The notes under the pieces were generated by a model that ran no database searches, was not told where the DNA came from, and saw only the letters and a list, made by a program, of their open reading frames with translations. The position numbers and the translations under genes were made by a program. From Haematobia irritans (lineage: Eukaryota; Arthropoda; Insecta; Diptera; Muscidae), in the NCBI RefSeq assembly GCF_050003625.1, contig NC_134398.1, positions 66,162,891 through 66,226,890 on the forward strand: a stretch of DNA of 64,000 nt, written 5' to 3'. This document shows, piece by piece, positions 35,683-47,720 of this stretch. Within the stretch, counting starts at the first letter, position 1. Every line of letters begins with the position of its first letter.

Positions 35683-37117
35683 CACCCAGAAAAAAGTGCC
35701 TTCGAAACTAAAGGAAAAAATTTTCATCAATATAGTTTATCCATTTTATTTCCATTAAGGTAAATTTTTGTGAAAAATAATAAAATTTACTCGTTTCAGT
35801 AAAAAAATCCTAAACTTTAAGCAGTTAGGAATAGTTCATTAACTAGAATAAGGCATGGAATTTTACTCATACTATTTTCTTCGCTGGGTATAAGAATTTA
35901 CTACTGAAAAAGAAAATTTTATTCACCGATAACAAAGCATTCGTAAAAATAAACAAAAACCGAACTAAAACCAAGTTTCCTCAAAATTAGTAAAATTTCT
36001 TATAAAATGATAATTGCGACTTCCTTTATAATAGAAAGTTTTTCATACATACGAACAGCACTTGGTATAGAAAAATATTTTAGTTCATTCGTACTAAGAA
36101 GTATGCAATCCTTTCAAAACTTAAGGAAACACACTTGTTAGAATATAGGAAATTTTCCTAAATTTCTATTGTCTACCTGTAATCGATACCTGTCATCGTA
36201 ATCGATGTGTTTGCGCGTGGGTGTAATCGATATATTTGCGCGTCGGTTGTTTTTTTAGTTGGAATCGCGTTGTTTTGGTATACGGAGAGATTGTTAAAAA
36301 ATAATATGGTAAAATAATATAATAAATAACAAATAAAATATATAAAATATTTGTTATTTTAAATTAGTGAGAAAAATTTTCGTTTTTTTAAATAAATCTA
36401 TCAATGTTCGTGATAGTGTATAAAGAAAGAGAACACCAGCAGAATAACAACCTTTTCATTTGTCTTCATTTTGGAATCTTCAATTATCAGGTAATATTCA
36501 GTGACGCTAACCTTTTGCAACAAAAATGTTTTATGATTTTTTATATTTATAGGTATTGAAATTGTAAAAGGAGGACAAAATCGTTAGGCAGCAACTTATT
36601 AAAAGTGAAAAGTACAAGAAGAAGAAAAAGTGCGTTTTACAGTTGATAATATCACACGGAAATTGGAAATAGTGGAATAATAAACTAATATTTCAAAGAG
36701 ATTCGATGCTGTTGATTCTTAATAAATATATTCAATATATTAATAAAACATGTCTTTTATTGAAGATAAAATTGCTTATAGAAATAAATAAAATTGTATT
36801 TAAAAACGAAGGTAAGCAGTTCTAATTATGAAGTAAAAGTTTTACCTCAAATGTGTAAGATTTGTCGAAATGAATGAAAAAATTTCAATAAAATCATTCC
36901 ATATATGAATTCAAATTAGTTAAATTTTTTCATTCTGTAGTATAGTGGTATATAAATATAGGAAAATGTTAACTAATATATGGAATGCATTATTCCTAAT
37001 TTCTACGAAAATCACATCGTTCAAACAAATAAAAATGTCTTTGGCGCTATACGAAGTTCAACTTTCTTCACAATGAGTTCATTTTAACTTAAAGAAGGGG
37101 TCACTTTTTTCTGGGTG
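35683..37117. mobile_element. TIR element, family G
   Basis: 1435 bases with perfect 16-base inverted ends CACCCAGAAAAAAGTG / CACTTTTTTCTGGGTG. Left flank TA, right flank TG, so the target duplication is not clean. Contains CTATACGAAGTTC near 37038, the inverse of a word in families B and F, and ATCGAT-rich repeats at 36180-36240. No transposase frame. Confidence 0.85.
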
Positions 37118-37120
37118 TGG

Positions 37121-37420
37121 GGGGTGAAAATCTACAGATTTTAGATTTCAAATCAAGGTGATATTTCATCATTTTCTTGCACACTTACAAGAGATGTTAA
37201 TGATTCCTCTAAAACTCAAACAAAAAGGGTTCTTATAAATCCAGAATCTTATATAGTCTTCATGGGTAAAATCTTAAAATTTATCTTCGGGAAGTGTACT
37301 AGTTGAACTGCTCTGATTGGGAGAATATCTGTCATCAAACCCACCTTAAATTTCAAAGGAAACTATAATATTTGGTTCATGGTGGTGGGTATGTAAGATT
37401 CGGTCCGGCGAACTTGTTAA
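37121..37420 (+). mobile_element. HINE 3' fragment
   Basis: Shares TTTAGATTTCAAATCAAGG, TTCTTATAAATCCAGAATC and GGTGGTGGGTATGTAAGATTC with 50120-50430 and 52900-53170. The final TATACTTGTT is replaced by a family J end. Confidence 0.8.
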
Positions 37421-37424
37421 GATT

Positions 37425-37476
37425 GATCTTTAAAAGAAATGTTTGTGGAACAATGTCTATTTTTTTTTGCTGGGGT
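37425..37476. mobile_element. family J terminal fragment
   Basis: AAAGAAATGTTTGTGGAAC followed by TTTTTTTTTGCTGGG is the inverse of the left end of the element at 8312. Confidence 0.6.
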
Positions 37477-37489
37477 TTAGTGGTGAGTA

Positions 37490-38790
37490 TATTTACTTCG
37501 CGATTCACGGTCACTTTCATTAATAATTCATTTAACAGAAAATACACATTTGGAATTGTTGCATTGGATCATTCCCCATAGATATAATAAAATTTGCAAC
37601 TAGAAGGTATAATTTTATTCTGTTTTTGCAGATTTTGATTTTAGCGGCTAACCCACCTTAAGAGTGAAACTATTTCTATATTAAATTAATTTTTAATACC
37701 CATAAGAGAAATGTCATATTCATATACACGAGTTTATCATTTGTGAAAAGTATTGTCAGACCTCAGACATTTTCACTGACCTCGTTCCCTTATATTGTGT
37801 CGAAATTTATAGAACCACACTATGAAAAACTACAAATGAACGCCCTAGAGCCGACAACATAAATGTGGCTCAAAGCATCAGACCATCGTGCTCTGCTTTT
37901 TCCAATGCAAAAGATTTATGTGGTGTTACTGGATGTTACTGCTGAGTCGTCTGTTTCTGTCGGCTACGCCATTTCACATTTTACTCAGCAGCCACCAACA
38001 TGGCTTGGGAAGGAAAATCTATGGCTTCTACTTGCAACTTTCAAAGACCATCCATTCAACCTGACCTCCTCCCCAAATTCACTATCTACATCAAGCTTAT
38101 ACACATCATTTGTCTGGAAATTGCTTGCATTTCGGTTTTATTTTGCTATTGCTGCTGCTCAAGCTTTCCATAGTACATCTTATTCTTTTTCTTTCACTTT
38201 TGTGCTTCATTTCATCCTGAACAGACAATGTCTGATTTTGGTCTCACATTTATCCTGTTTCGTTGGTTACAGCGATGGCTTTATGTCCAGTGGATGTGAA
38301 GTCAGCCAGAAGTGTAATAACATGACATGGTTAATGGCTGACAGTTCTCTTCTGTTTGGAATGGATGGGACTTTGCAATGCAAAGTTTTTCATTTAAAAT
38401 AATTTATGCCTTTTCTTCAGGTTTTGTTATTTATGTACGTTAAAAGGAACAAAACCATGGGTGTTTCAAAGGAATATGAAGAAGCGGATATAGTTGATGT
38501 AATTTTAATATTTAATGCAAATATATTTGCCAATGATATTATATTATTTAAATAAAATTCAACTACGAGAGTGGTTTGATAACAATGTTGATTTACAGTT
38601 TAATGAAAGTGTCGTAAAGTGCAAGTTGCTATCGTTACCTATCGAAACTACTAGCAGATCAAAAATTAAGGATCCCGTAAACGCTGTGTACTGTGGCCTC
38701 CCGGCTTTAAGGATATTAATTTCCTTTCCGGAAACGAAAATTTAGACCCGCTACGTTGTATTTTAATATTAAAGTTGTTTATTTTTGGAA
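37490..38790. other. unassigned region with a 179-codon frame
   Basis: The plus frame 37863-38402 is the longest here not explained by a repeat. Its translation is Ser/Phe/Leu-rich with a hydrophobic run (residues 86-125) but no motif I recognise. It has no convincing start context and no homologue I can name. I do not call it a gene. Confidence 0.3.
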
Positions 38791-38869
38791 AAACAAAGTT
38801 TGTTAGCGACAAACGTGGACTCGGCTTGGAACTTGCTTATGACGTGTGGCGGATGAAATATTGCATATG

Positions 38870-39215
38870 CCCAATTTCAGCCCAGTATAGTTCCCATACA
38901 AACCGACCAAAAGTTGATTCTAGACCCTATTGGTGGAATAAATTTTATCCGATCCGTTCAATTCAACTGTGTACGATCAACGATTTATGTATATAGTCCC
39001 TTCCTATCCATATCGGTTCATAATTATATATAGACTCCTATATAAACCAATCAAGAACAAAATAGGCTTAAAATTTAGAAGACATTGTGAAGAAATTTTA
39101 AGAAACGTTGCCATCGACAACTCTGTGTATGAAAAATTATTTTGTACAACTTTGTACCAAAGCCATGGTAGAGGATACATACGAATCGCCGGTCGTATAT
39201 ACTTATTTCAGTATA
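38870..39215 (+). mobile_element. HINE 3' end
   Basis: AAATTTAGAAGACATTGTG, CCATGGTAGAGGATACATAC and CGTATATACTTATTT correspond in order to the last 150 bases of the complete HINE ending at 59768. The terminal palindrome is degraded. Confidence 0.7.
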
Positions 39216-40675
39216 TGTTTCTAAAATGGCCCAATACTTGTCAAAAAGGTCCACATCGGTCCATAATTATATATAGCCCCCATATAAACCGATCCCCAGA
39301 TTTGGCTTGCGGAGCCTCTAGGAGAAGCAAATTTCATACGAACCGACAGAAATTTGGTACATGGTGTTAGTATGTGGTCTCTAACAACCGTGCAAAAATT
39401 GGTCCACATCGGTCCATAATTATATAGCCCCCATATAAACCGATCCCCCGATTTGGCTTGCGGAGCCTCTAAGAGAAGCAAATTTCATCAGATCCGGCTG
39501 AAATTTGGTAGATGGTGTAAGTATCTGGTCTCTAATGACCATGCAAAAATTGGTCAACATCGGTCCATAATTATATATAGCCGCCATATAAACGTATCAC
39601 CAGATTTGACGTCCGGAGCCTCCTGGAAGACCAAAATTCATCTCATTCAGTTCAAATTAACACCACGTAGTTAATATATGGCCTCAAACACCCATGCAAA
39701 AATTGGTCGAAATCGGTATATAATTATATATAGGCCCATATAAACCGATCCCCAGATTTGACCTCCGTAGCCCCTTGGAAGAGCAAAATTCATCCGATTC
39801 GGTTGAAATTTGGTACGTGATGTAAGTATATTGTATCCAACAACCATGCAGGAATTGGTTCATATCAGTCCATAAATATATATAACTCCCATATAAACCG
39901 ATCTCCAGATATGACCTCCAGTGCCTTATGGAGAAGCAAACTTCATCCGATCTGGCTGAAATTTGGTACGTGGTGGTAGTGTATGATATTTAACAACCAT
40001 GCCAAAAGTGGTCCATATCAGTCCATAATCATATATAGCCCCCATATAAACCGATCCCGAGATTTGCTTTTGGATCCTCTTGGAGGAGCAAATTTCATCC
40101 GAGCCAGTTGAAATTTGGTACATTGTGCTAGTATATAGCCGTTAACAACCATGCCTAACTAGGTCCATATCGGTCTATAGTTATATATAGCGCTCAGATT
40201 AATCGATCCCCAATCACACAAAAATTGGTCCATATCAAGTTCATAATTGTATATAGCCCCCACATAAGCGACCCCCATATTTCAATTCTGGCTCTCTACG
40301 TATCGTGCAGTCCCAAAACATTTGGCTGTGCGAAATTTTAAGAATATACGTTGATAAATACGTCAACTATGACCAGATCGGCGATAAATATATATGGAAG
40401 CTATATCTAAATCTGAACCGATTTTTTTCAAAATCAATAGCGATTGTCTTTGAGCCAAAGTGAAACTCTGTGCCAAATTTGAAGACGATTGGGCTTAACC
40501 TGCGAGCTATACTTTGTACACAAAATTACATATACAGACAGACAGACAGGCGGATATTGCTAAATCGACTCAGAATTTAATTCTAAGCCCATCGGTAACT
40601 AAAAGATGGGACTATGACTACGTTACATACAAATGTACAAACTTATTATACCCTGTACCACTGGTGAAGGGTATA
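39216..40675. mobile_element. HINE internal repeats with an inverted end
   Basis: Six or seven 150-base-class units in + orientation (CATCGGTCCATAATTATATA, CCCATATAAACCGATCC) fill 39230-40280. The last part, 40380-40675, is in the opposite sense and carries a 5'-end signature (AGACAGACAGACAGG, GGTGAAGGGTATAAATA). Two elements are therefore fused or rearranged here. Confidence 0.7.
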
Positions 40676-40683
40676 AATATTTG

Positions 40684-41284
40684 ATAAAACAAGTTGATAC
40701 GGCCGTAAGTTTGGCCAGGCCGAATCATATGTGCCCTCCACCAAGGATTGCGTAGAAACTTCTACTAAAGACTGTCATCCACAATCGATTTACTTGGATT
40801 GTGGTAATACTTACCGATGGCAAGGTAAGTTTTACCATCTTAACATCGTTTTTCAAATTGTAATGGCCAGTTTCTCATCCTTCGATTAATTTTAACCGGA
40901 GGATAGACCTCCGGTTAGTAAAATTTTTGTATGGGATCAGCTGTCTTATCGACACGATAAGAAATAACAAGACATTGAGAAAGTGGCCCTAAGTTAGTTA
41001 TACGTGGTATATCGCAAAAATATCCGTAATTGTGGGTTTCTTATTTTTCGCTCATAGTTTCGTGGATGGCTAACACTAGTAAAATGAATGTGGTGTGTTT
41101 GGGGATCAGTTTATCAGGTGGCTATATATAATTGTAGACCCATATGACCAATTTTAGCATGGTTATTAGCTGCCATATACTAACACTAGGTACCAAATTT
41201 CAACTGGGACGGATGAATTTTGCCCCTCCAAGAGGCTCCGGAGTCCAAATCTGGGTATTGGTTTATATGGGAGCTACATACAGC
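40684..41284 (-). mobile_element. HINE 3' part
   Basis: AACAAGTTGATACGGCCG and the palindrome region (TTTGGCCAGGCCGAATC) mark the 3' end. ACTGTCATCCACAATCG and two repeat units follow before it is cut by a family J end. Confidence 0.8.
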
Positions 41285-41345
41285 AAAAAAAAATTGGAAG
41301 TTATTCCAAAGACACAACTTTAAAAGCACTTCGAGAAGATGTACT
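41285..41345. mobile_element. family J left-end fragment
   Basis: CAGCAAAAAAAAATTGGAAG, then AAAAGCACTTCG, as in the left end of 8312-9333. Confidence 0.55.
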
Positions 41346-41622
41346 CCCAATGATGTTCTTTATTTTAACTATACAGAACGTTCTTTTAATTCAATTTATT
41401 ATAACTTCGTTTCTTCATATTTTTAATGGTAATTTTAACTTTTTTTGTTTCAAATAGATTAAAAACACAACAAGAATTTATAAAATGGTACAAACACAGC
41501 CTGATATGGATCTATTAAACCTTAACTATCCAAACCGAAAGGAGAAGAAAACCTTGTTTATATAAACTTACTTTTCGTAGAAAAGAAAATCAATATCGAG
41601 CATACGTCCGAACACGCCCTTA

Positions 41623-41850
41623 CACACAAAGAACATTTCATTAAAATTCAGGGAACGAAAAATGTTCATTGATATAACGAAACATTTTCATTAAAACAAT
41701 GAAAATATTCGTTAATAGTACGAATAGTTACGTTGATTAACAGAAAATTCGTTATAATAACTAAAAATTTCGTTGTATTAACGAATTTGTTTCATTGGCT
41801 GACTTTTAGCGACACATTTCGTTAATATAACGAAACTTTTTCTATTAGTG
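41623..41850. mobile_element. small TIR element, family I
   Basis: 228 bases, starting CACACAAAGAACATTTC and ending TTTTTCTATTAGTG, with TA on both sides (41621-41622 and 41851-41852). The interior repeats AACGAAA/TTCGTT words in both senses. Confidence 0.75.
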
Positions 41851-41854
41851 TATA

Positions 41855-42685
41855 CGAACTAATACCCTTCTACACGCGATTGATGGTGGAGGATACATAA
41901 TAATCGACGCGACCATGTTTACATGTTTCTTCTTAATTTTGTCGTTCTTAAAAAATATGTAACATCGGTTTTAGGTATCATTGACGAGAACAATGTGCAA
42001 TTTCGATAAGGACGTACAAACACCTTTCGTCACATATCAGACTAGCTGTAGTCTGTTATTTACGATGTTGTATATGTGCAAAGTTTGACTATGCATGAAG
42101 TTATAAAATTAATTGCGTTTCCATCAAACAAAGTTCTTCCAGACACTCTCATACACCAATTGCATTTTCATGTTTGACGCTCCCATAACCGAAGTGGCTC
42201 ACCACATTTCGCGATGAAAAGTTAAAATTGTGTTAAGTGTAAACCCGTCAATCGTTTAAACTTGTCAACAATCTCGTTTACTATGCAGACATGCAGTCGA
42301 ACGGAAGGAAATACTTGCGGTTATGCCACCTTAATCGACACTCGATTTACTTGTTTTGCCAACTCAAACTTATTTTCATGCCAAATCGAGAACAAAAAAC
42401 AACATCAAGGATATAACGAGCATTTCCATATTTACTTTAGTGTGAGTATCTATCTGTATATGTGTGTGTGGCTTTTGTGGAGAGTGGAAGAATGTTTATA
42501 TGACTCACAACTCTTGCTGTATATGCATCTGTGATGGTAAGTGTTGAATGCATAAAGTAGTATGCAAATGTTTACAATGCTTTACTGATAGCTTCGCAAA
42601 GGTGACCAGATAACAAGAAAATCTTCTTACTAATAAAACCACAGTTTGAGGTTAGAATTGGACCGAATATCAAAGTTTGGTCATA
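41855..42685. other. unassigned region
   Basis: The 90-codon frame at 42262-42534 has no recognisable family. No repeat seen. Confidence 0.4.
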
Positions 42686-42687
42686 CA

Positions 42688-42745
42688 CTGAAAAAAAATA
42701 TTGTTCCGATATCAAAGATTTCATGTCCTTGATTAACGTAGAAGG
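42688..42745 (-). mobile_element. family E terminal fragment
   Basis: CACTGAAAAAAAATATTG after TA, then AAAGATTTCATGTCCTT, the inverse of the family E right end. Confidence 0.6.
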
Positions 42746-43139
42746 CACATTTCCCTGGCATAAAGCTTTTTATTTATTTGTAGCAAGTAGATTATAATTA
42801 TAGTTATATTTCCATTGAATCGTATAGTTATTTGACGATAACCATTATTTTTGCAATCCACGCATAAATTTCCCTAGGAGAAAATTATTTTTTTACTTTC
42901 ACTTAAACACTCTTGTGATTGCATAAAAAATTAATCGTATATAGAGGTATAAACCCTAAAACCAAAAAACCCTGGTCAAGAGCATGGTAGAATTCTACCA
43001 AACAAGGTAGATTTTTTACTGTTTGGTAGATTAGTAGAATTCTCGATGTTTTGGTAGATTTTGCAAAATATTCCTCTCCAACTAATGCGCATTGGGAGAA
43101 GATTTATCGGTAAAACAATTTTTTTGATGGGAGGAGAAA

Positions 43140-43660
43140 AGTAATTTCTGGATTGTGGTAGAATGGGTGCCGTTCGTTTTTTTGAAGCTCCTATAGTTTT
43201 TTCGCCAAATTCGATTCGGAGCACTTTTCGAAATTTTCTTATATTTTTTTTTTTTTTTTTGAAGTGATCGTATGAAGTTGGTATGTATTAAAAAGTTGTT
43301 TATAATTTTATTGGGTACATTTATTCCGTTGATTGTTTTCTACAATTTTCAATAGTTCAAAAGAAGTCGAAAAACTGAAAAAATCGGTGAAAAAAGTGAT
43401 AATTTTTCCACATTTTTGCTGTTTTGAACATGAAGATTAAAATTTTCCACCTTAATATATTTGACATTTTTGTTGGCCAAGTTAAGAGCTACAACTTTGC
43501 TGAAGACTGACAAAAAATCACACCATTTTTCGTGCTTTGGTCATGCGAAAATTAGAAAAACTTACAAAACACTGCTTAAAATTGAATTTGGCGAATAAAC
43601 TATAGAGGCTCACAAAAAACAAACGGCAACCAATCTAGCAAAATCCAGAAATTACATTGT
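43140..43660. repeat. foldback unit with about 75-base inverted arms
   Basis: The left arm, 43140-43216, contains GTAATTTCTGGATT, GCCGTTCGTTTTTTTG and CGCCAAATTCGATT. The right arm, 43589-43660, carries their inverses in reverse order (GAATTTGGCG, AAACGGCAACC, AATCCAGAAATTAC). Arms are roughly 80% complementary. The loop of about 370 bases has no coding frame. Confidence 0.8.
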
Positions 43661-43661
43661 T

Positions 43662-44678
43662 GGAAGATTCACCTTGAAGTTGCGAAGTAGCGTTGACATT
43701 AAATTGCATTTTTGTTTTATTTGCCTTTTTCAGTTTGAACCCAAGTAGAGAGCAGTATATCTGATATATAAACTAATGATCTGAATTATGCAATGGTAAA
43801 AAAGTTCTTTCTTTTGGATTTAAAAATATGAAAAATATCCCAAAATTATAAAAATATGTATTTCCATTTATATTTTTTCTATTTCCAGAATTTGCAAAGT
43901 ATCATCAATATAATACCAAATATTACATTGTTTTGCCATTATTTTTTTCTTCGATTGGTTCAAATTTTAATAGACTATTTCAATGTGTAGAAACTTTGGA
44001 AAGTTTTTGTTGCTAAAATTAAAATACCGAGCTCCTTAATACACCTTTTATGCTAAAGGAGTACAACTGTAAAAGAAGATTATAAATATCCAACCTGGAA
44101 CTTTTAATTGAACAAAATTAAATTCGAATTATTCTGTTTACTTTCAGAAAAATTTATTTAGCTTACAGGCTGCTGATTTATTGGACATCTAGGCGTATAT
44201 AAATATTAGAAGGAACATGCTGACATCGTTAATACGATCAGGAAGGTTATGATTTATATAGTTTGTTTTTTTTAACCCTTTAGTTGTTATTGATCATAAT
44301 TGTATGTATAAGGCTATGGTCACACTAGGCAAATATTTGACCAAAATGATTATCAAACATTTTTCCAGAAACATTTTCCAAATATCTGGATACGGGTTTT
44401 GGAAAATAACCCTGCCATGATGTTATATATCCAATATGAGCTCAAAATGATTGCAGGTTTGGCTGTGGCGACGGATTCTTTTTCGATTTCTGTCAAATAT
44501 TTACCCAGTGTGACCATAGCATAAGTTATGTTAGAAAAAAAGCAACAAATAACAAAAACCAAATTCTTTAGTCTATAGCATAATTCATACAAATAAAATA
44601 TTGAAGATTTTTTATAATAAACTCATATTTTCTTTTATTTCAAATAAAACTAAATAAGATATTGGGGGCGCAATATAT
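43662..44678. other. unassigned region
   Basis: No gene recognised. The minus frame at 44353-44592 has no domain. A short inverted pair, GGCTATGGTCACACT (44312) and AGTGTGACCATAGC (44507), suggests a further decayed TIR element of about 210 bases. Confidence 0.45.
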
Positions 44679-44679
44679 A

Positions 44680-45019
44680 CATTTTTTGATTGAAATTTAT
44701 TGCCCATATCAATAATTAATTTAATTGAATCAATCAAAAAGTTGATAGATTTTTGTCGCGAAAATTAATTAAAATTTTAATTGATTCAATTAAAACTGTG
44801 ATTGAATTTTATGTCAAATATCAATCACATTTTTAATTGATTCAATCACACAATTAATTGATTCCGTTACAGAATTCAATTAAATTTTTAATTGAAAATC
44901 GTGTTGGTTTTCAATCAAAATGGGTGATAGATACTATCATTTTCGTGATTGAAGACATTTCAATGAAGAAAATGATTGAATCCGCGATTTTCGTGATTGA
45001 AATAATTTTTTTTTGTGTG
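44680..45019. mobile_element. TIR element, family A copy
   Basis: Starts CATTTTTTGATTGAAATT after TA and ends TTTTTTTTGTGTG followed by TA. Same word composition as 2688-3260. Confidence 0.7.
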
Positions 45020-45128
45020 TAAGAAAAGTTGCCATGTTTTTGTAAGCTAGTGTAATTTTTGTTTAATAATTATTATCATATTTTTTTCATTGACAAATAA
45101 AAACAAAAATAATTATGCAATAAAAAAC

Positions 45129-47608
45129 CAGTGAACCCACCAGGAAAAAAATTTTGGTTAATTTTAGAAAATTTGGAATATTTTTAGAAAATTTTAACTA
45201 AACAGTATAACCAACGCTGGCATCACGCCGATGTCATAAAAATAAGTAAATATTTTTCGACAAATTCAAGAAAATTTATTAGACATAATTAAGTTTTTTC
45301 ACTTGTTAAAGAAAATTTTGTAGTTTGAAGAAACAAATTGGAGTTCAGAATTGTAAGAATGTCTTTAGTGACATACGAAGTTCATGATGAACGCATTTGC
45401 AGTAAAATTTACAAATTTAAAGAAATATTGAACTATTTTGTGGAAGACACGAATTTAGTTAATTTAACTAACGTACACAAAACAAGTATATACGGCCGTA
45501 AGTTCGGCCAGGCCGAAGCTTATGTACCCTCCATCATGGATTGCGTAGAAACTTCTTCTAAACACTGTCATCCAGAATCGAATTACTTAAGTTGCGGTAA
45601 CGCTTGCCGATGGCAAGGTATCTTAAAACCTCCTAACACCATCTTCTAAATTGTATGTAAGGCCATACGTGGTATATATTAAATCAAAAAAGATCGATCC
45701 AATACGTATATAATTCAGTTTGACAAAGTAGACATAAAATTTTGACAAAATTTTCTACAGAAATAAAATTTTAACAAAATTTTCTATAGAAATAAAATTT
45801 TCACAAAATGTCTATAGAAATAAAAATTTTCTATAGAAAGAAAATTTTGACAAAAATGTCTACAGAAATAAAATTTTAAAAAAATTTTCTATAGAAATAA
45901 ACTTTTGACAAAATTTTCTATAGAAATAAAATCTTGGCAGATTATTTTTGGCTCGAGTGGCAACCATGATTATGAACCGAATAAAATTTGAACAAAATTT
46001 TCTATAGAAATAAAATTTTGGCAATGATGAAAATTTTATTATGAACCGAATAAAATTTTAACAAAATTTTCTCTAGAAATAAAATTTTGACAAAATTTTC
46101 TATAGAAATAAAATTTTGGTAGATTATTTTTGGCTCTAGTGGCAACCATGATTATGAACCGATATGGACCAATTTTTGTGTGATTGGACCAATTTTGGTA
46201 TGGTTGTTAGTGACCATATACTAACACCACGTTCTTAATTTGAACCGGATCGGATGAATTTTGCTCCTCCAAGAGGCTCCGGAGGTCAAATCTGGAGAAA
46301 GTTTTATATGGGGGCTATATATAATTATGGACCGATATGGACCAATTTTTGCACGGTTGCTAGAGACCATGTACCGAATTTCAGCCGGATCGGATGAAAT
46401 TTGCTTCTCTTAGAGGCTCCGCAACCCAAATCTGGGGATCGGTTTATATGTGCGCTATATATAATTATGGACCGATATGGACCAATTTTTGCACGGTTGC
46501 TAGAGACCATATACCAATACCATGTACCAAATTTCAGCCGGATCGGATGCAATTTGCTTCTCTTTGAGACTTCGCAAGCCAAATCGGGAGATCGGTTTAT
46601 ATGGGGGCTATATATAATTAAGGACAGATATCGACCAATTTTTGCATGGTTGTTAGAGACCATATACCAACACCATGTACCAAATTTCAGCCGGATCGGA
46701 TGAAATATGCTTCTCTTTGAGGCTCCACAAACCAAATCTGGGGATCGGTTTATATGGGGGCTATATATAATTATGGACCGATGTGGACCAATTTTTGCAT
46801 GGTTGTTAGAGACCATATACCAACATCATGTACCAAATTTCAGCCGGATCGGATGAAATATGCTTCTCTTTGAGGCTCCGCAACCCAAATCTGGGGATCG
46901 GTTTATATGGGGGCTATATATAATTATGGACCGATGTCGACTAATTTTTGCATGATTGTTAGAGACCATCTACTAACACCATGTACCAAATTTCAGCCGG
47001 ATCGGATTAAATATGCTTCTCTTAGAGGCTCCACAAGCCAAATCTGGGGATCGGTTTATATGGGGGCTATATATAATTATGGACCGATATGGACCAATTT
47101 TTGCATGGTTGTTAGAGACCATATACCAACACCATGTACCACATTTTAGCCGGATCGGATGAAATATGCTTCTGTTAGAGGCTCCACAAGCCAAATCTGA
47201 GGGTCCCTTTATATGGGGGCTATACGTAAAAGTGGACCGATATGGTCCATTTTCAATACCGTCCGACCTACATCGATAACAACTACTTGTGCCAAGTTTC
47301 AAGTCGATAGCTTGTTTCGTTCGGAAGTTAGCGTGATTTCAACAGACGGACGGACGGACGGACGGACGGACATGCTTAGATCGACTCAGAATTTCACCAC
47401 GACCCAGAATATATATACTTTATGGGGTCTTAGAGCAATATTTCGATGTGTTACAAACGGAATGACAAAGTTAATATACCCCCATCCTATGATGGAGGGT
47501 ATAAAAATATTAGAGTAGAGGAAACTTTCTCCAAACATAATAATTCCATGAACTAAACGAAGTTAAATTGGCTTTAGTGAAATAGAGAGTTCACTTTTTT
47601 TTTGAGTG
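45129..47608 (-). mobile_element. family B copy split by a complete HINE
   Basis: The left part, 45129-45482, runs from CAGTGAACCCACCAGG to AACTAACGTACACAAAA. The right part, 47508-47608, runs from ATTAGAGTAGAGG to GAGTG. Together they equal one family B element in reverse, with the HINE inserted in its central A/T run. Confidence 0.9.
45483..47507 (-). mobile_element. complete HINE (DINE-1-like)
   Basis: About 2.03 kb. The 3' end at 45483 is CAAGTATATACGGCCG, followed by the palindrome TTCGGCCAGGCCGAA. Next come a 29-base array (45728-46120) and seven 153-base tandem units (46160-47235). The 5' region (GACGGACGGACGG, GATCGACTCAGAATTTC, ATATACTTTATGGGG) ends GGGTATAAAAA. No target duplication beyond A/T. 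Frames of 80-163 codons arise because 153 is a multiple of three. Confidence 0.92.
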
Positions 47609-47610
47609 TG

Positions 47611-47720
47611 TCTAATATTTTTTTTTAATTTGTCGAAAAATATTTACTTATTTTGTCATATTGGCGTGACAGTGAAATTTTTAATCATGTTTATTTAAAA
47701 TTTTCCACATTATCTTTTGT
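47611..47720 (+). mobile_element. family B fragment
   Basis: AATTTGTCGAAAAATATTTA and ATTGGCGTGA match family B. Both ends missing. Confidence 0.6.

Noticed and set aside
37863..38402. 179-codon plus open frame
   Set aside because: No motif, signal peptide at the start or splice context that I can support. Composition is compatible with a chance frame. Kept only as a note.
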